A stretch of 64,000 bases of DNA from Macrococcoides goetzii (GCF_002742385.2 NZ_MJBI02000004.1:62001-126000), one strand, 5' to 3'; counted from the stretch's first letter, positions 20,271 to 29,708 are shown. Numbers and translations: made by a program. Notes: a model not told the origin generated them from the sequence alone.

Positions 20271-21041
20271 CTAATATATATCTGCTCTGCGTGTTTTTAA
20301 TAAAGGTATTTTAGTTCTTATATTTCTAATTTCTTCTATATTAACAGTTGCTTGAATTGTCCCTTCCCCTAATATTATTTTTGTAGTGGCTTCTCCTAAT
20401 GGATTTATCACCATCGATTTACCACCAAATACCGTATCATCACACTTTCCGATACTGTTGCTTGCAATGACATAAACCTGGTTTTCAATTGCTCTAGCAT
20501 AGAGTAATTTTTCAAATTGACTGATGCGTTCTATCGGCCACTCTGCTACAACAAATAGTACTTCAATTCCTTCTAAAGCTAATTTCCTCGATATTTCAGG
20601 GAATCGCAGATCATAACAAATTATAACGCCCATCTTTACATTATCTATTTCAAAAATTGAAATATTATTCCCTTGTGTTAAATAATTTGGTTCATCCAGC
20701 ATCGGTACTAAATGTAATTTATCGTACTGATGTATATGTTCACCATTTTTATTTATAACAATTGCTCGATTGTAAATCTTATCTTCGACTTTCACAGCAA
20801 TTGATCCTCCAACAATATTTATCTGATATTGTTTTGCAAGTTCACTTAATTTTTCGATTTCTCGCTGTCCTTCTTCAGATGTTATATTTACTAATTCCTC
20901 TAATGTATATGAGGTGTTCCACATCTCTGGTAATACAGCAATATCAACGTCATCGAGTGTCGATAACCAATTTGCAACTTTCTCAATATTTTTCTCGGGT
21001 TCACCAGGAAGAATCTCCATTTGATAAATCGCAATTTTCAT
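20271..21041 (-). CDS. Carbon-nitrogen hydrolase (nitrilase superfamily)
   Basis: A 256-residue nitrilase-fold amidase. The Glu-Lys-Cys triad is visible at Glu39 (VLPEMW), Lys108 (YDKLHL) and Cys142 (ICYDLRF). The profile resembles omega-amidase/NIT2-type enzymes that deaminate 2-oxoglutaramate-like amides, but the substrate cannot be fixed. Its start faces the NERD pseudogene. In S. aureus a homologue sits beside the agr locus; no agr genes are present here. Confidence 0.85.
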   Translation of the reverse strand: MKIAIYQMEILPGEPEKNIEKVANWLSTLDDVDIAVLPEMWNTSYTLEELVNITSEEGQREIEKLSELAKQYQINIVGGSIAVKVEDKIYNRAIVINKNGEHIHQYDKLHLVPMLDEPNYLTQGNNISIFEIDNVKMGVIICYDLRFPEISRKLALEGIEVLFVVAEWPIERISQFEKLLYARAIENQVYVIASNSIGKCDDTVFGGKSMVINPLGEATTKIILGEGTIQATVNIEEIRNIRTKIPLLKTRRADIY

Positions 21042-21134
21042 ATTATCACTCCATTTTTACAATTATTTTACATGTGTTTAATACTATTTTGATACCATAA
21101 TTTTATCATTGAAATGTTATAAAGGAGATTTTTA

Positions 21135-22034
21135 ATGATTATTAAAGAAAGAAAATTTGATATGGAATTATCCTATTTACTGCAGCTAAGTATTCGGGCT
21201 CAACTTTCTTATGAAGATAATGAAGAGATTGATACACGGATAAAAGGAATTAACGGTGAACGAAGTTTTGATGCTATAGTGAAGCAAAATCTCAAATATG
21301 GACTAGTACTAAACAATTTAAGATTTTTAGTTAATAAACAATACTTTCAAATTGATGCGCTCATTATTATGAACGGACAAATATTTATATTTGAAATCAA
21401 AAATATGTACTGTGATGTCTGCTATAAAGACAATCTATTCTACTTTCTAAATGGTACACCTATTGATAAATTAAACGAACAAAGAATTAGAACACCTAAA
21501 TTATTTAAAATACTTCTTACACAAAACCACATTGACCTACCCTTCAACTACTACACTACATTTGTTAATCCCGATTATAAAGTTTATGGTTAACAAGTTC
21601 ATGATAATATATTAGAATATTTTGATATTTTTAGAGTTATTAAAGAAAATAGTCACCATGCTTTTGGAAAATACGATCAACATATTGCTAAAAAATTAAT
21701 AGATTTGCAATACACTGATGAAAAATTCAATTTTAGAAAGCGTATTAATATTGAAGATTTAGGCATGGGCGTTGTATGTCATTGTCATGTTGCAAAGTAC
21801 GAAAAAGTTTCGAATCGAAAATTTAAGTGTCTAGCTTGTAAAAAAGAAGTTAACTGTAATGACTATCTACAAAAAGCAATCGAAGACATCCATTTAATTT
21901 ATCCAATGGAGCGATTAACCGTGAATCTGGTCAAAAAATGGACAGAAAATCATATTAGTAGCGAAAAGATACGTACATATTTGAATACACATCATAAAAT
22001 ATTTAAGAATGGGCCTTTAACATTTTATCGTTAA
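21135..22034 (+). pseudogene. NERD-domain (nuclease-related) protein gene broken by one in-frame stop
   Basis: A 300-codon frame running from the ATG (AAAGGAG upstream) to 22034 is interrupted only by TAA at 21591-21593. The part before the stop has a NERD-like core: GERSFDAIV, then FQIDALIIMNGQIFIFEIKN, the D-x-E-x-K pattern of PD-(D/E)xK nucleases. The part after it, in the same frame with no other stop, carries a Cys/His cluster (CHCHVAKYEKVSNRKFKCLACKK) resembling a zinc ribbon and a helical C-terminus. Separate products (152 and about 109 residues) are possible, but a recent nonsense mutation is simpler. A homologue without the stop would settle this. Confidence 0.75.
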
Positions 22035-22051
22035 TAACTTTAATTGATGGT

Positions 22052-22157
22052 GAAATTGGGGGTTCACCAATTTCAGCATCAATTTCTCTCTCGAAATTGG
22101 GGATTCACCAATTTCAGCATCAACTCCACCCTCGAAATTGGGGGTTCAGCAATTTCG
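22052..22157. repeat. 41-bp direct repeat, about 2.6 copies, each with an inner inverted repeat
   Basis: Units begin at 22052, 22093 and 22134, exactly 41 bases apart. Each starts with GAAATTG, 7-9 bases such as GGGGTTCAC, then CAATTTC, so every unit can form a 7-bp hairpin. The spacer (AGCATCAA..., ending CTC) is also repeated. The array lies between the NERD pseudogene and the lactonase terminator. Confidence 0.85.
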
Positions 22158-22172
22158 AATCCTAATCCATAC

Positions 22173-22207
22173 AAAAAAAATTCCTACCTCAATTCGAGGT
22201 AGGAATT
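22173..22207 (-). terminator. Terminator of the lactonase gene
   Basis: 12-bp arms AATTCCTACCTC (22179-22190) and GAGGTAGGAATT (22196-22207), with the U tract supplied by the A run at 22173-22180 on the minus strand. Confidence 0.85.
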
Positions 22208-22217
22208 ATCATTATCT

Positions 22218-23249
22218 CTATAAAAATTGAACACATACGCCTTCTGGTGCACGTTTATCATTTTCTAACATTGTTAATCTTCCTGTTTCCTTATCTCTTT
22301 CAAATAGCGTCAATACGCCATCAGCTTCATGTGCACACACAAGGAAAGTATCACTTGGATCGATATTAAAGTCACGTGGCCAGTCTCCACCCGTTCCTAC
22401 AATTTCAACTAGTTCAATCTTCTCACCGTCACCTAATACTTTGAATACAGCAATAGATTGATGTCCACGGTTGGAAGCATATAAATATTTACCGTCATGA
22501 CTTAAACGAATTGCTGCTCCTTGTGAGTTTTCTGTAAAGTCACTTGGAATAGATGATAATTTATCCAGCATTTCAAATTTCCCATCTTCATATTTCAATA
22601 CAACGACTTCATTGCTCAACTCCGTAAATAAATATGCATATTTGCCATTATCATTAAATATTAAATGTCTTGGCCCCATACCTGGTTCTACATTTAACGT
22701 TTCAACACGTTTAAATCCATGATCGCCAAAAGTAAATGTAATCACTTCATCAGTTCCTAAATCAACAGCAACTGCATATTTGCCATCTGGTGTTTCCTGG
22801 ATATAATGCGTATGTGCGTGATCCTGACGCTCTTTATTTGGTCCCGTTCCTTCTTGCTGTGCAATATCAATTAATTCTAATACTTCACCAGTCGTTTCAT
22901 CTAATTTATATAATCTTACAACACCTGGTCCATAAACCGCTTCTAATAAATATTTCCCATTTTCAGAAATCCATATATGACACCCTGAATCTGTAGATGA
23001 TAAATTGTCATTAATTACTGTTAATGTCCCATCTTCATTAATTTGATAACTCTGTATACCTGCATTGCTGTCTGCTTTTTTAATACCATACAATTTATCA
23101 CCATGTTGTTGAATATATGTTGAGCCAGACACTTCGTATCCTGTTTCTACCGTCTTAATCGTCTTTTCTTCTGTATCCAATGTAAAACTATAAATCCCTT
23201 TACCGTCTTGTTTTGTATATGATCCAATAAATCCTTTTACTTCACTCAT
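22218..23249 (-). CDS. Lactonase family protein (6-phosphogluconolactonase-like beta-propeller)
   Basis: A 343-residue seven-bladed beta-propeller of the Pgl/YkgB lactonase family, which hydrolyses 6-phosphogluconolactone in the oxidative pentose phosphate pathway in E. coli; the substrate here is inferred. Typical blocks are FIGSYTKQDGKGIYSF, HAHTHYIQETPDGKYAVAVDLGTD, GMGPRHLIFNDNGKYAY and GGDWPRDFNIDPSDTFLVCAHE. The start is placed at ATG 23249 because AGGAGG lies 7 bases upstream; the longer frame starts 24 bases earlier without one. Confidence 0.85.
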   Translation of the reverse strand: MSEVKGFIGSYTKQDGKGIYSFTLDTEEKTIKTVETGYEVSGSTYIQQHGDKLYGIKKADSNAGIQSYQINEDGTLTVINDNLSSTDSGCHIWISENGKYLLEAVYGPGVVRLYKLDETTGEVLELIDIAQQEGTGPNKERQDHAHTHYIQETPDGKYAVAVDLGTDEVITFTFGDHGFKRVETLNVEPGMGPRHLIFNDNGKYAYLFTELSNEVVVLKYEDGKFEMLDKLSSIPSDFTENSQGAAIRLSHDGKYLYASNRGHQSIAVFKVLGDGEKIELVEIVGTGGDWPRDFNIDPSDTFLVCAHEADGVLTLFERDKETGRLTMLENDKRAPEGVCVQFL

Positions 23250-23352
23250 TGTATCGCCTCCTGTTAATTTCATTTTAACAAAATCACTTTCAGATTGCGA
23301 AAAGTTGAAAATAATTTATCAAAATAAAAAAGTTTTTGTTGCTTATAGTTTA

Positions 23353-23364
23353 GTAATACATTAC
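23353..23364. promoter_or_regulatory. Short palindrome in the speA upstream region
   Basis: GTAATACATTAC, an inverted repeat of GTAAT around AC, lies about 95 bases before the speA start. A related ACATTACTAATAGTTAAGTAAG stretch follows near 23395. It may be an operator, but the region is AT-rich and the evidence is weak. Confidence 0.3.
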
Positions 23365-23456
23365 AATTTGTTTGGTATTAATAAATGACAGTTTTACATT
23401 ACTAATAGTTAAGTAAGACTAATATTTAAATCTTTACCAATTTTAAGGAGTGGCCA

Positions 23457-24965
23457 ATGACTCAAACATATTACTCCAAGGCTTTTCATAATATCGATAA
23501 AGCAAAGCATGCATTGACTCCTTTATTTACGGCCTTAAAAGAGTACGAAGAACAACACGTTACAAGTTTTGATGTTCCAGGACATAAACGTGGACTGGAC
23601 CCTGACTATAAATTGAACTATTACGGCATGCGCACTTTACGTCATGACGTAAATTCGATGCCAACGTTAGATAACTTTGATCATCCAACAAGTGTCATTC
23701 AGAAATCACAAGCTTTGATGGCTGATTTGTTTCTAGCAGAGGAAGCACACTTTTTATTAAATGGTACGACGTCTGGTATACAGGCAATGATTCTGTCTAC
23801 ACTCAAGCCAAAAGATAAACTGTTACTTCCAAGAAATGTTCACAAATCTGTTTTAAATGCGATGGCTCTCGCTGATGTTACACCCGTTTATATGGTACCT
23901 GAATTCGACACAGAATACGGAATTGCACATAATATCAGTGTAGAAACTGTACGCGAAACGATTGCAGCACATCCAGATGCGAAAGCATTGTTCATCATGA
24001 ACCCAACATATTTCGGGGCAGTAAGTGATTTAAAAGAAATTGTTTCAATCGCGCACAATGCCGGCATTCCTGTTCTCGTGGACGAAGCACATGGTGCACA
24101 TTATCGCTTTTCAGATGAACTTCCACTTTCCAGTATGGAAGCTGGTGCCGATATGGCAGCAACGAGCTTACACAAAACAGGTGGCTCTTTTACTCAAACG
24201 AGTGTTCTTTTGTTTAACAGCAAACTCATTGATAAGCATAAAGTAAAGAGTATTATCAATATGCTGACATCAACCTCTGCTTCATTCCTGCTGATGTCAT
24301 CACTTGATATCGCACGTCATCATTTAGCACTGCACGGCGAAGAGAAAATCAACAATGTCTTATCACTCGTTCAGTCATTTCGACAAAGCATCAACAAAAT
24401 TCCTGGATTCTACATGTTAGAACCAGAAAAGTTTAACAGGAAATATCACCAGCAGCTAGACGAAACTAAACTGACAATCTATATTGATCATCGTCTTGAT
24501 TTATCTGGTTTTGAAGTGTATCACTTGTTGCGTAGCGACTACGATATACAGATGGAACTTGCAGAACCTAATATCGTCATGGGAATTGTGTCATTTATGG
24601 ATAATGAAAGTGAATTGAATCAACTCTTTGATGCACTCTCAGATATTAGCGCTAAACATTTTAACCCAGACAAACCTTTCGTTCCACCGATTCTGAAGCA
24701 GATGTCGATTCCGATGCAGAAAATGGGCTTAAGAGATGTCTTTTACTCTGAGACGAAAGTCGTTCAGATTGAAGATGCACTAAACGAAGTTTGTGCAGAA
24801 AGTTTAATGATCTATCCGCCGGGTATTCCGATACTGATGGCAGGTGAAATGATCACCCAGGAAGTCATCGACTACTGGAAATTTATTAACGACCAGCCAA
24901 TTATTAAGATTGGCGCAGAAAACAAAAATGAAGTATTTATAATTGATAATAAGGGAGATATTTAA
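23457..24965 (+). CDS. speA: Arginine decarboxylase (Orn/Lys/Arg decarboxylase class III, SpeA-like)
   Basis: A 502-residue PLP-dependent fold type I decarboxylase. DVPGHKRG (39-46), [16 protein letters not shown] (209-215) and the PLP lysine in SLHKTGGS (Lys240) are family landmarks. The shape matches Bacillus SpeA, which turns arginine into agmatine. The substrate assignment rests on the operon: speD, speE and an agmatinase gene follow, giving agmatine, putrescine and spermidine. The ATG follows AAGGAGTGGCCA. Lysine decarboxylation cannot be excluded from sequence alone. Confidence 0.85.
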   Translation: MTQTYYSKAFHNIDKAKHALTPLFTALKEYEEQHVTSFDVPGHKRGLDPDYKLNYYGMRTLRHDVNSMPTLDNFDHPTSVIQKSQALMADLFLAEEAHFLLNGTTSGIQAMILSTLKPKDKLLLPRNVHKSVLNAMALADVTPVYMVPEFDTEYGIAHNISVETVRETIAAHPDAKALFIMNPTYFGAVSDLKEIVSIAHNAGIPVLVDEAHGAHYRFSDELPLSSMEAGADMAATSLHKTGGSFTQTSVLLFNSKLIDKHKVKSIINMLTSTSASFLLMSSLDIARHHLALHGEEKINNVLSLVQSFRQSINKIPGFYMLEPEKFNRKYHQQLDETKLTIYIDHRLDLSGFEVYHLLRSDYDIQMELAEPNIVMGIVSFMDNESELNQLFDALSDISAKHFNPDKPFVPPILKQMSIPMQKMGLRDVFYSETKVVQIEDALNEVCAESLMIYPPGIPILMAGEMITQEVIDYWKFINDQPIIKIGAENKNEVFIIDNKGDI

Positions 24966-24967
24966 TA

Positions 24968-25393
24968 ATGAAATTAACTACACTTGGAAGACACGTTTTA
25001 ATTGAATACTATAACTGCGACAAAGATATTTTAAAGGACCATGATAAAGTTGAAGAAATCATGAATGAAGCTGCCCGCGTAAGTGGTGCAACAATCGTTG
25101 AAAGCTGTTTCCATACTTTCAACCCATACGGTGTAAGTGGTGCTGTTATCATCTCAGAATCACATTTAACAATTCACACATGGCCAGAATATGGCTACGC
25201 TTCAGTTGACGTATTCACTTGTGGTGATACTGTAGACCCATGGCGTGCAGAAGATTACTTACAAAAAGCTTTAAAAGCTGAACTTTCTGATTCATATGAA
25301 ATCGGTCGTGGTATGGCTGATAAAATTCACAAATATTCTAAAGGTGAAATCATCGTAGAATCATTCAAACCTGTTGAAGTAGAAGTTAAATAA
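24968..25393 (+). CDS. speD: S-adenosylmethionine decarboxylase proenzyme
   Basis: A 141-residue pyruvoyl-dependent class 1B AdoMet decarboxylase that supplies the aminopropyl donor for spermidine. The self-cleavage site is Glu64-Ser65 in [21 protein letters not shown]; the new N-terminal Ser becomes the pyruvoyl group. The catalytic Cys85 lies in VFTCGD. It starts 3 bases after the speA stop with GGGAGAT upstream, so it is operonic. Confidence 0.95.
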   Translation: MKLTTLGRHVLIEYYNCDKDILKDHDKVEEIMNEAARVSGATIVESCFHTFNPYGVSGAVIISESHLTIHTWPEYGYASVDVFTCGDTVDPWRAEDYLQKALKAELSDSYEIGRGMADKIHKYSKGEIIVESFKPVEVEVK

Positions 25394-25406
25394 GGAGGAA
25401 TTGTAC

Positions 25407-26267
25407 ATGTTAGATTTATGGTATACAGAAAATCACACGGATAACGTGAAGTTCTCTATTAAAACAAATGAACATATCTTAACTGAAAAAACACCATTCC
25501 AGCAAATTGATTTCTTCAAGTCTGAAGAATTCGGTACTTTCTTCACTTTAGATGGTTTAATGATGGTTAACGAAAAAGATGAATTCGTGTATCACGATAT
25601 GATTACACACGTTGCAATGGCAACAAATCCTAACATCAAGAAAGTGCTTGTTATCGGTGGTGGTGACGGTGGTACTGTACGTGAGTTAACACGTTACACA
25701 TCTATCGAACAAATTGATATGGTAGAAATTGATGAGCGTGTTGTACGTTTATCTCAAGAATATCTTCCAATTACTGCAGGGAAACTAGAAGATCCACGTG
25801 TCACTTTATTATTTGAAGACGGTTTAGCATACGTGAAGAACAAAGAAGATGGTTACTATGATCTTATCTTAGTGGACTCTACGGATCCAATCGGTCCTGG
25901 TGAAGGTTTATTCTCACATGATTTCTACAACAACTGTTTCCGTGTATTAACAGATGACGGTATATTAATTAATCAGCATGAATCACCTTACTACCCAAGT
26001 TACGCACATGAAATGAAACGTGCACACTCTAAAATCAAAGGTTTATTCCCGATTACACGTGTGTACCAGTTCCATATGCCGACTTATCCATCTGGTCACT
26101 GGTTATTCGGATTTGCTTCTAAGAAGTTCGATCCTTTAAAAGATGCTGACTTAGATGCCTGGAACGCGCTTGGCTTAAAAACTAAATACTATAACACTGA
26201 TATTCATACTGGTGCATTCGCTCTTCCAACATTCGTTAAGGAGATGCTCGATGATGCAACCGAATAA
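25407..26267 (+). CDS. speE: Spermidine synthase
   Basis: A 286-residue aminopropyltransferase making spermidine from putrescine and decarboxylated AdoMet. VLVIGGGDGGTVREL is the donor-binding loop, DMVEIDERVV follows it, and LILVDSTDPIGPGEGLFSHDFY holds the putrescine-contacting Asp residues. ATG 25407, 8 bases after AAGGAGG, is preferred over the TTG six bases earlier. It overlaps the start of the agmatinase gene by 17 bases. Confidence 0.95.
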   Translation: MLDLWYTENHTDNVKFSIKTNEHILTEKTPFQQIDFFKSEEFGTFFTLDGLMMVNEKDEFVYHDMITHVAMATNPNIKKVLVIGGGDGGTVRELTRYTSIEQIDMVEIDERVVRLSQEYLPITAGKLEDPRVTLLFEDGLAYVKNKEDGYYDLILVDSTDPIGPGEGLFSHDFYNNCFRVLTDDGILINQHESPYYPSYAHEMKRAHSKIKGLFPITRVYQFHMPTYPSGHWLFGFASKKFDPLKDADLDAWNALGLKTKYYNTDIHTGAFALPTFVKEMLDDATE

Positions 26268-27102
26268 ACACGTGTATATGAGTTGCGAAGCTTCATTTGA
26301 AGAAGCAACAACAGTGATATATGGTGCACCATTTGACGGTACGGTTTCAAACCGTCCTGGTACACGCTTTGCAGCTGATGCAATCCGGTCTGAATCCTAC
26401 GGTCTTGAAACATATAGCCCATTCTTAAACAAGGATCTGGAAGATGTCCGTATTATGGATTCAGGAGACGTCGATATTACAATCGGTAACAAAGTGAAAG
26501 TATTAGAAGAACTTGAAGAGACGGCACGCACGATTTTAAATGCAGGGAAACTGCCATTTATGATTGGTGGCGAACATTTAGTAACGCTTGGCCCTATGCG
26601 TGCTGTTCTTGAAAAGTATCCGGATGCGATCTTTGTGCAGCTTGATGCTCATACAGACTTACGTGATGACTATATGGGAGAGCCATTATCCCACGCGACA
26701 GTCGTACGTCGTATACATGACCTTGTCGGCGATAACAGAATTTATCAGTACGGTATTCGTTCAGGCACAAAAGAAGAGTTCGACTGGAGCGAAACACATA
26801 CCGTACTTGAGAAATTCTCAATCGATACATTAAAGGATTTACCAGGCATTATCGGTAATGCGCCAGTATACGTCACAATTGATCTGGATTGTTTAGATCC
26901 ATCAATCTTCCCTGGTACAGGAACACCTGAACCTGGTGGATTAACTTATAAAGAACTTGAACCTGCATTTAAAGTATTCGAACAACTGAACGTTGTTGCA
27001 GCTGATATCGTAGAATTGTCACCACCATATGACCACAGTGGCGTTTCTAATGCTGTTGCAGCGAAAGTTGCACGTGAACTATTGCTTTCAATTACGAATT
27101 AA
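26251..27102 (+). CDS. speB: Agmatinase
   Basis: A 283-residue ureohydrolase converting agmatine to putrescine and urea. The Mn-binding motifs are GGEHLVTLG, DAHTDLRDDY and DLDCLDPS. The ATG at 26251 follows AAGGAG by 7 bases and lies inside the end of speE; the longest frame begins 39 bases earlier without a ribosome site. Arginase is the alternative, but the company of speA, speD and speE favours agmatinase. It is the last gene of the operon. Confidence 0.9.
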   Translation: MMQPNKHVYMSCEASFEEATTVIYGAPFDGTVSNRPGTRFAADAIRSESYGLETYSPFLNKDLEDVRIMDSGDVDITIGNKVKVLEELEETARTILNAGKLPFMIGGEHLVTLGPMRAVLEKYPDAIFVQLDAHTDLRDDYMGEPLSHATVVRRIHDLVGDNRIYQYGIRSGTKEEFDWSETHTVLEKFSIDTLKDLPGIIGNAPVYVTIDLDCLDPSIFPGTGTPEPGGLTYKELEPAFKVFEQLNVVAADIVELSPPYDHSGVSNAVAAKVARELLLSITN

Positions 27103-27132
27103 GTTAGAACTTTTGTTCTAGCTTATTTTTTT
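27101..27132 (+). terminator. Terminator of the spe operon
   Basis: Arms AAGTTAGAAC (27101-27110) and GTTCTAGCTT (27115-27124), then ATTTTTTT. The left arm begins at the speB stop. Confidence 0.85.
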
Positions 27133-27194
27133 ATATATATTTTCAGATTATTATGAAATATAATAAGAATAAAAACAACTAGAGGTATCCCATA

Positions 27195-28436
27195 ATGAAG
27201 TTTAAAGACTTTCCATCTAATGTTAAACTGCGAATTATTTGTGGTTTTTTTGATCACGCTGCGTCAATGAGTGTTATGCCTTTCATGGTTTTATATATTG
27301 CTGATGAACTCGGCAAAGTCACTTCGGGTATCCTCATGTCACTGAATGTCATTTTCGGATTGCTTTGTAATCTTGTCGGTGGCTACTTTGCAGACCGCTT
27401 CAGTCGTAAAGGACAGCTCATCTGGGGACAAACTATATTTGCGATTCTTTTTACTGTGATGGCAATTTTCATTCATCCCGATATTAATCTTGCCTGGTTT
27501 GTGGCAATTATCTTTATGTGTCTCGCTATTCCAAGTGCCATGATCTTCCCGGCACTTGAAGCATTGATTATTGATTCTACCGATGAAGTTAGCAGAAAAT
27601 CAGTTTATGTGACGACATACTGGTCTAATAACCTCGCTACTGCTATAGGAACAGCAATTGGTGGACTATTTTATAAAGAACATCGTTTCCTACTCTTTAT
27701 CATTATCATTGCAATCATGTTAATCAATACGTTTATTTTCTACAAATTTCTAAAAGATCCAACGACCGAGAAAGAGAAAGTCATCGTTGATATGCACTGG
27801 ATGCGCGATCTATTCGGTAAATATAAAATAGCTTTAAAGGATACGCGCTTCGTGCTTTTCACTGCTGCTGCCGTATTTATCTTCTCTGCTGAATTTGCTT
27901 TAACCAATTATATTGGCGTACGTTTACATGAAGTATTTAAACCTATTGATTTGTTCGGTATACACATTGATGGTGTACGCATGATGAGTTTAATGCTCAT
28001 TGAAAATACAGTACTTGTTGTAACGATTACTTTTCTTGTCAACAAACTCGTCGAACCATTTAATCAGCGTACAATGCTTGTCATTGGTGGACTAATGTAC
28101 ACATTCGGGTATGCATTAACGCATACAATTACAGTGTGGTGGATGCTCATGCTATGTATATTATTTGCAACTATCGGTGAATTGATTCAAAGTCCGATTT
28201 ATTCTGTGTATATGGCGAAACTGATGCCTGATGATGCACGCGCAAGCTATGTTGCATTTAGTTCGCTCGGTTATAGCGGTGCAGGACTTGTGGCAAGTTC
28301 CGGTTTAATCGTGGGTGTTGTGTTAAACAGTGTAATGATGAGTGTATATGTCGCACTGCTTGGCATTGTGGGTGTGACGCTGATTGTCACTGCGCTTAAT
28401 CTTCCTGGTAAACATCAATTTAAAACGAACAAATAA
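27195..28436 (+). CDS. MFS family transporter (DHA1-like)
   Basis: A 413-residue, 12-segment carrier with motif A-like GGYFADRFSRKGQL after TM2 and a central loop (DPTTEKEKVIVDMHW). It resembles YttB/MdtH-type drug or metabolite exporters. It follows the spe operon but has its own terminator and a separate ribosome site (AGAGGTATCC), so a role in polyamine export is only a positional guess. Confidence 0.8.
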   Translation: MKFKDFPSNVKLRIICGFFDHAASMSVMPFMVLYIADELGKVTSGILMSLNVIFGLLCNLVGGYFADRFSRKGQLIWGQTIFAILFTVMAIFIHPDINLAWFVAIIFMCLAIPSAMIFPALEALIIDSTDEVSRKSVYVTTYWSNNLATAIGTAIGGLFYKEHRFLLFIIIIAIMLINTFIFYKFLKDPTTEKEKVIVDMHWMRDLFGKYKIALKDTRFVLFTAAAVFIFSAEFALTNYIGVRLHEVFKPIDLFGIHIDGVRMMSLMLIENTVLVVTITFLVNKLVEPFNQRTMLVIGGLMYTFGYALTHTITVWWMLMLCILFATIGELIQSPIYSVYMAKLMPDDARASYVAFSSLGYSGAGLVASSGLIVGVVLNSVMMSVYVALLGIVGVTLIVTALNLPGKHQFKTNK

Positions 28437-28464
28437 GCAGTGGAAAATTCCACTGCTTATTTTT
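28431..28464 (+). terminator. Terminator of the MFS gene
   Basis: 15-bp arms AAATAAGCAGTGGAA and TTCCACTGCTTATTT, then further T. The left arm includes the stop codon. The yolD promoter begins immediately after. Confidence 0.85.
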
Positions 28465-28465
28465 G

Positions 28466-28494
28466 TTGAAAAACAGAACGTACGTTCGTATAAT
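28466..28494 (+). promoter_or_regulatory. Sigma-A promoter with LexA/SOS-type box in the spacer (yolD-like gene)
   Basis: TTGAAA (28466-28471), 17-base spacer, TATAAT (28489-28494). The spacer holds AGAACGTACGTTCG (28475-28488), which fits the Bacillus/Staphylococcus SOS consensus CGAAC-RNRY-GTTCG except for its first base. A repressor bound there would cover the promoter. Confidence 0.8.
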
Positions 28495-28521
28495 AAAAGA
28501 AAAGAACAAGGATGTGAGGCA

Positions 28522-28923
28522 ATGATCCACCCTATCTATGGCGAAACTGATTACAGAAAAGTTGAACCGGAGCAACTGAATCGCAACATTCCTAAAGGAC
28601 GCGGTATGATTAAATGGGCACCATTTGCTACGATGCCACAACAATTCGCCGATGTACGACGACAAATAGAAAATCAAAATAAAGTTGAACGCCCAGAGCT
28701 TTCTGAAGACCGTATGCAGGAAATCAATGAAACATTGCACATCGCACTTGCTAAACATCAGGATGTGACAATCGAATACTATATGGATGGTTATATTCAG
28801 TCTGTCGATATGACGATTGAGAAAATAGATCAATGGGCGGCCATTATCATCGGTTCTGTGACAAGTAATCATCAGACTTTCTTTATTTCATTTATGGATA
28901 TCATCAATATTTACACCCATTAA
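28522..28923 (+). CDS. YolD-like protein
   Basis: A 133-residue protein with the YolD signature: DRGMIKW-like GRGMIKWAPFATMPQQF near residues 26-42 and a C-terminal beta-rich half ending DIINIYTH. YolD proteins in Firmicutes accompany Y-family DNA polymerases and are usually SOS-controlled; here no polymerase gene adjoins. The ATG at 28522 follows GTGAGG; the longest frame upstream of it runs back into the MFS gene and is not used. The promoter and SOS-type box lie 28 bases upstream of the start. Confidence 0.85.
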   Translation: MIHPIYGETDYRKVEPEQLNRNIPKGRGMIKWAPFATMPQQFADVRRQIENQNKVERPELSEDRMQEINETLHIALAKHQDVTIEYYMDGYIQSVDMTIEKIDQWAAIIIGSVTSNHQTFFISFMDIINIYTH

Positions 28924-28956
28924 AAAGAAGGTGATACAGAAGTCTTAGCCTTCTTC

Positions 28957-29087
28957 TGTTTAACAGCTTAAACGGCAGAACAGCAGTTGCCCCTACGACA
29001 AAAACCGAACAAAAACTATAAATCAAAGCGCGATTTATTAGTTTTGTCCGGTTTTTCTTTGTGGCAGTACACTACTGTCCCAGCCTC
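28957..29087 (-). repeat. Intergenic 'GAGGCTGGGACA'-type element with terminator hairpin
   Basis: On the minus strand the sequence starts GAGGCTGGGACAGTAG at the comA stop (29087) and runs into a large hairpin with arms 29032-29056 and 29000-29024 (GATTTATTAGTTTTGT against ACAAAAACTATAAATC, outer CCGGT5/A5CCG). GAGGCTGGGACA elements recur between genes in staphylococci and relatives (recalled). It probably ends the com transcript. A shorter AAGAAGG/CCTTCTT hairpin at 28925-28955 may end yolD. Confidence 0.7.
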
Positions 29088-29698
29088 TAAATTTTCGTTT
29101 CACTTTCTTCAATAATCCCCAGCTTTATCCCTTTAATTACAGCACCTAACCTTGATTCCACACCAAGCTTTCGAATCAGCTTCGTAATGTGATATTCAAC
29201 TGTACGCTTACTGATAAATAAAGCTTCACTGATTTCCTGATTTTTCATATCTTTAGCAATCATACGCAAAATCTCTTTCTCCTGATCACTCAATAAAGGT
29301 TTCGCTAAAACCATGTCATGCTTCAGATTTTGATTAAAATAATACACTGCACGGATACCATCTACAAGTTTATCCGTAGATTCATCCTTTAAAATGAATC
29401 CAACCGCGCCATTTTCATAAGCTTTAATCTTATACTCTTCTAAGTTGTACCCACTGAGCATAATAAACTTTACTTTCGGATATTTTTTAGAATACGTCTT
29501 TACGATGTTTAAGCCATTCACATCTTTTATTTTAATATCACACAGCACAATATTAGGCTGTAACGTTTTAATATAATGTGTAAGCAGATTCGGATCTGTA
29601 AATACTTTTAGCACTGACAAATCGTCTTCCGCCTCAATAATCTTAGCAACCCCGTGACCGAATAATTCATGGTCATCAAGTATAATAATTTTTACCAT
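29087..29698 (-). CDS. comA: ComA-like NarL/FixJ response regulator
   Basis: A 203-residue two-domain regulator. The receiver has Asp8-Asp9, the phospho-acceptor Asp54 (VLCDIKI) and Lys in FILKDES. The C-terminal LuxR-type HTH reads NQEISEALFISKRTVEYHITKLIRKLG, then VESRLGAV. The KR-x-x-EY, KL-x-V-x-SR and AV spacing resembles Bacillus ComA more than DegU (from memory). It lies 10 bases after the kinase gene and is the last gene of the comX-comQ-comP-comA set. Its targets are unknown. Assignment as ComA rests on this context. Confidence 0.8.
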   Translation of the reverse strand: MVKIIILDDHELFGHGVAKIIEAEDDLSVLKVFTDPNLLTHYIKTLQPNIVLCDIKIKDVNGLNIVKTYSKKYPKVKFIMLSGYNLEEYKIKAYENGAVGFILKDESTDKLVDGIRAVYYFNQNLKHDMVLAKPLLSDQEKEILRMIAKDMKNQEISEALFISKRTVEYHITKLIRKLGVESRLGAVIKGIKLGIIEESETKI

Positions 29699-29708
29699 GA
29701 AACCACCT

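Noticed and set aside
22052-22157. Possible CRISPR array
   Set aside because: Spacers are nearly identical between units and no cas genes are present; it is a simple 41-bp tandem repeat.
26204-26830. Long minus-strand frames inside speE/speB
   Set aside because: Antisense shadows of well-supported enzymes, without start signals.
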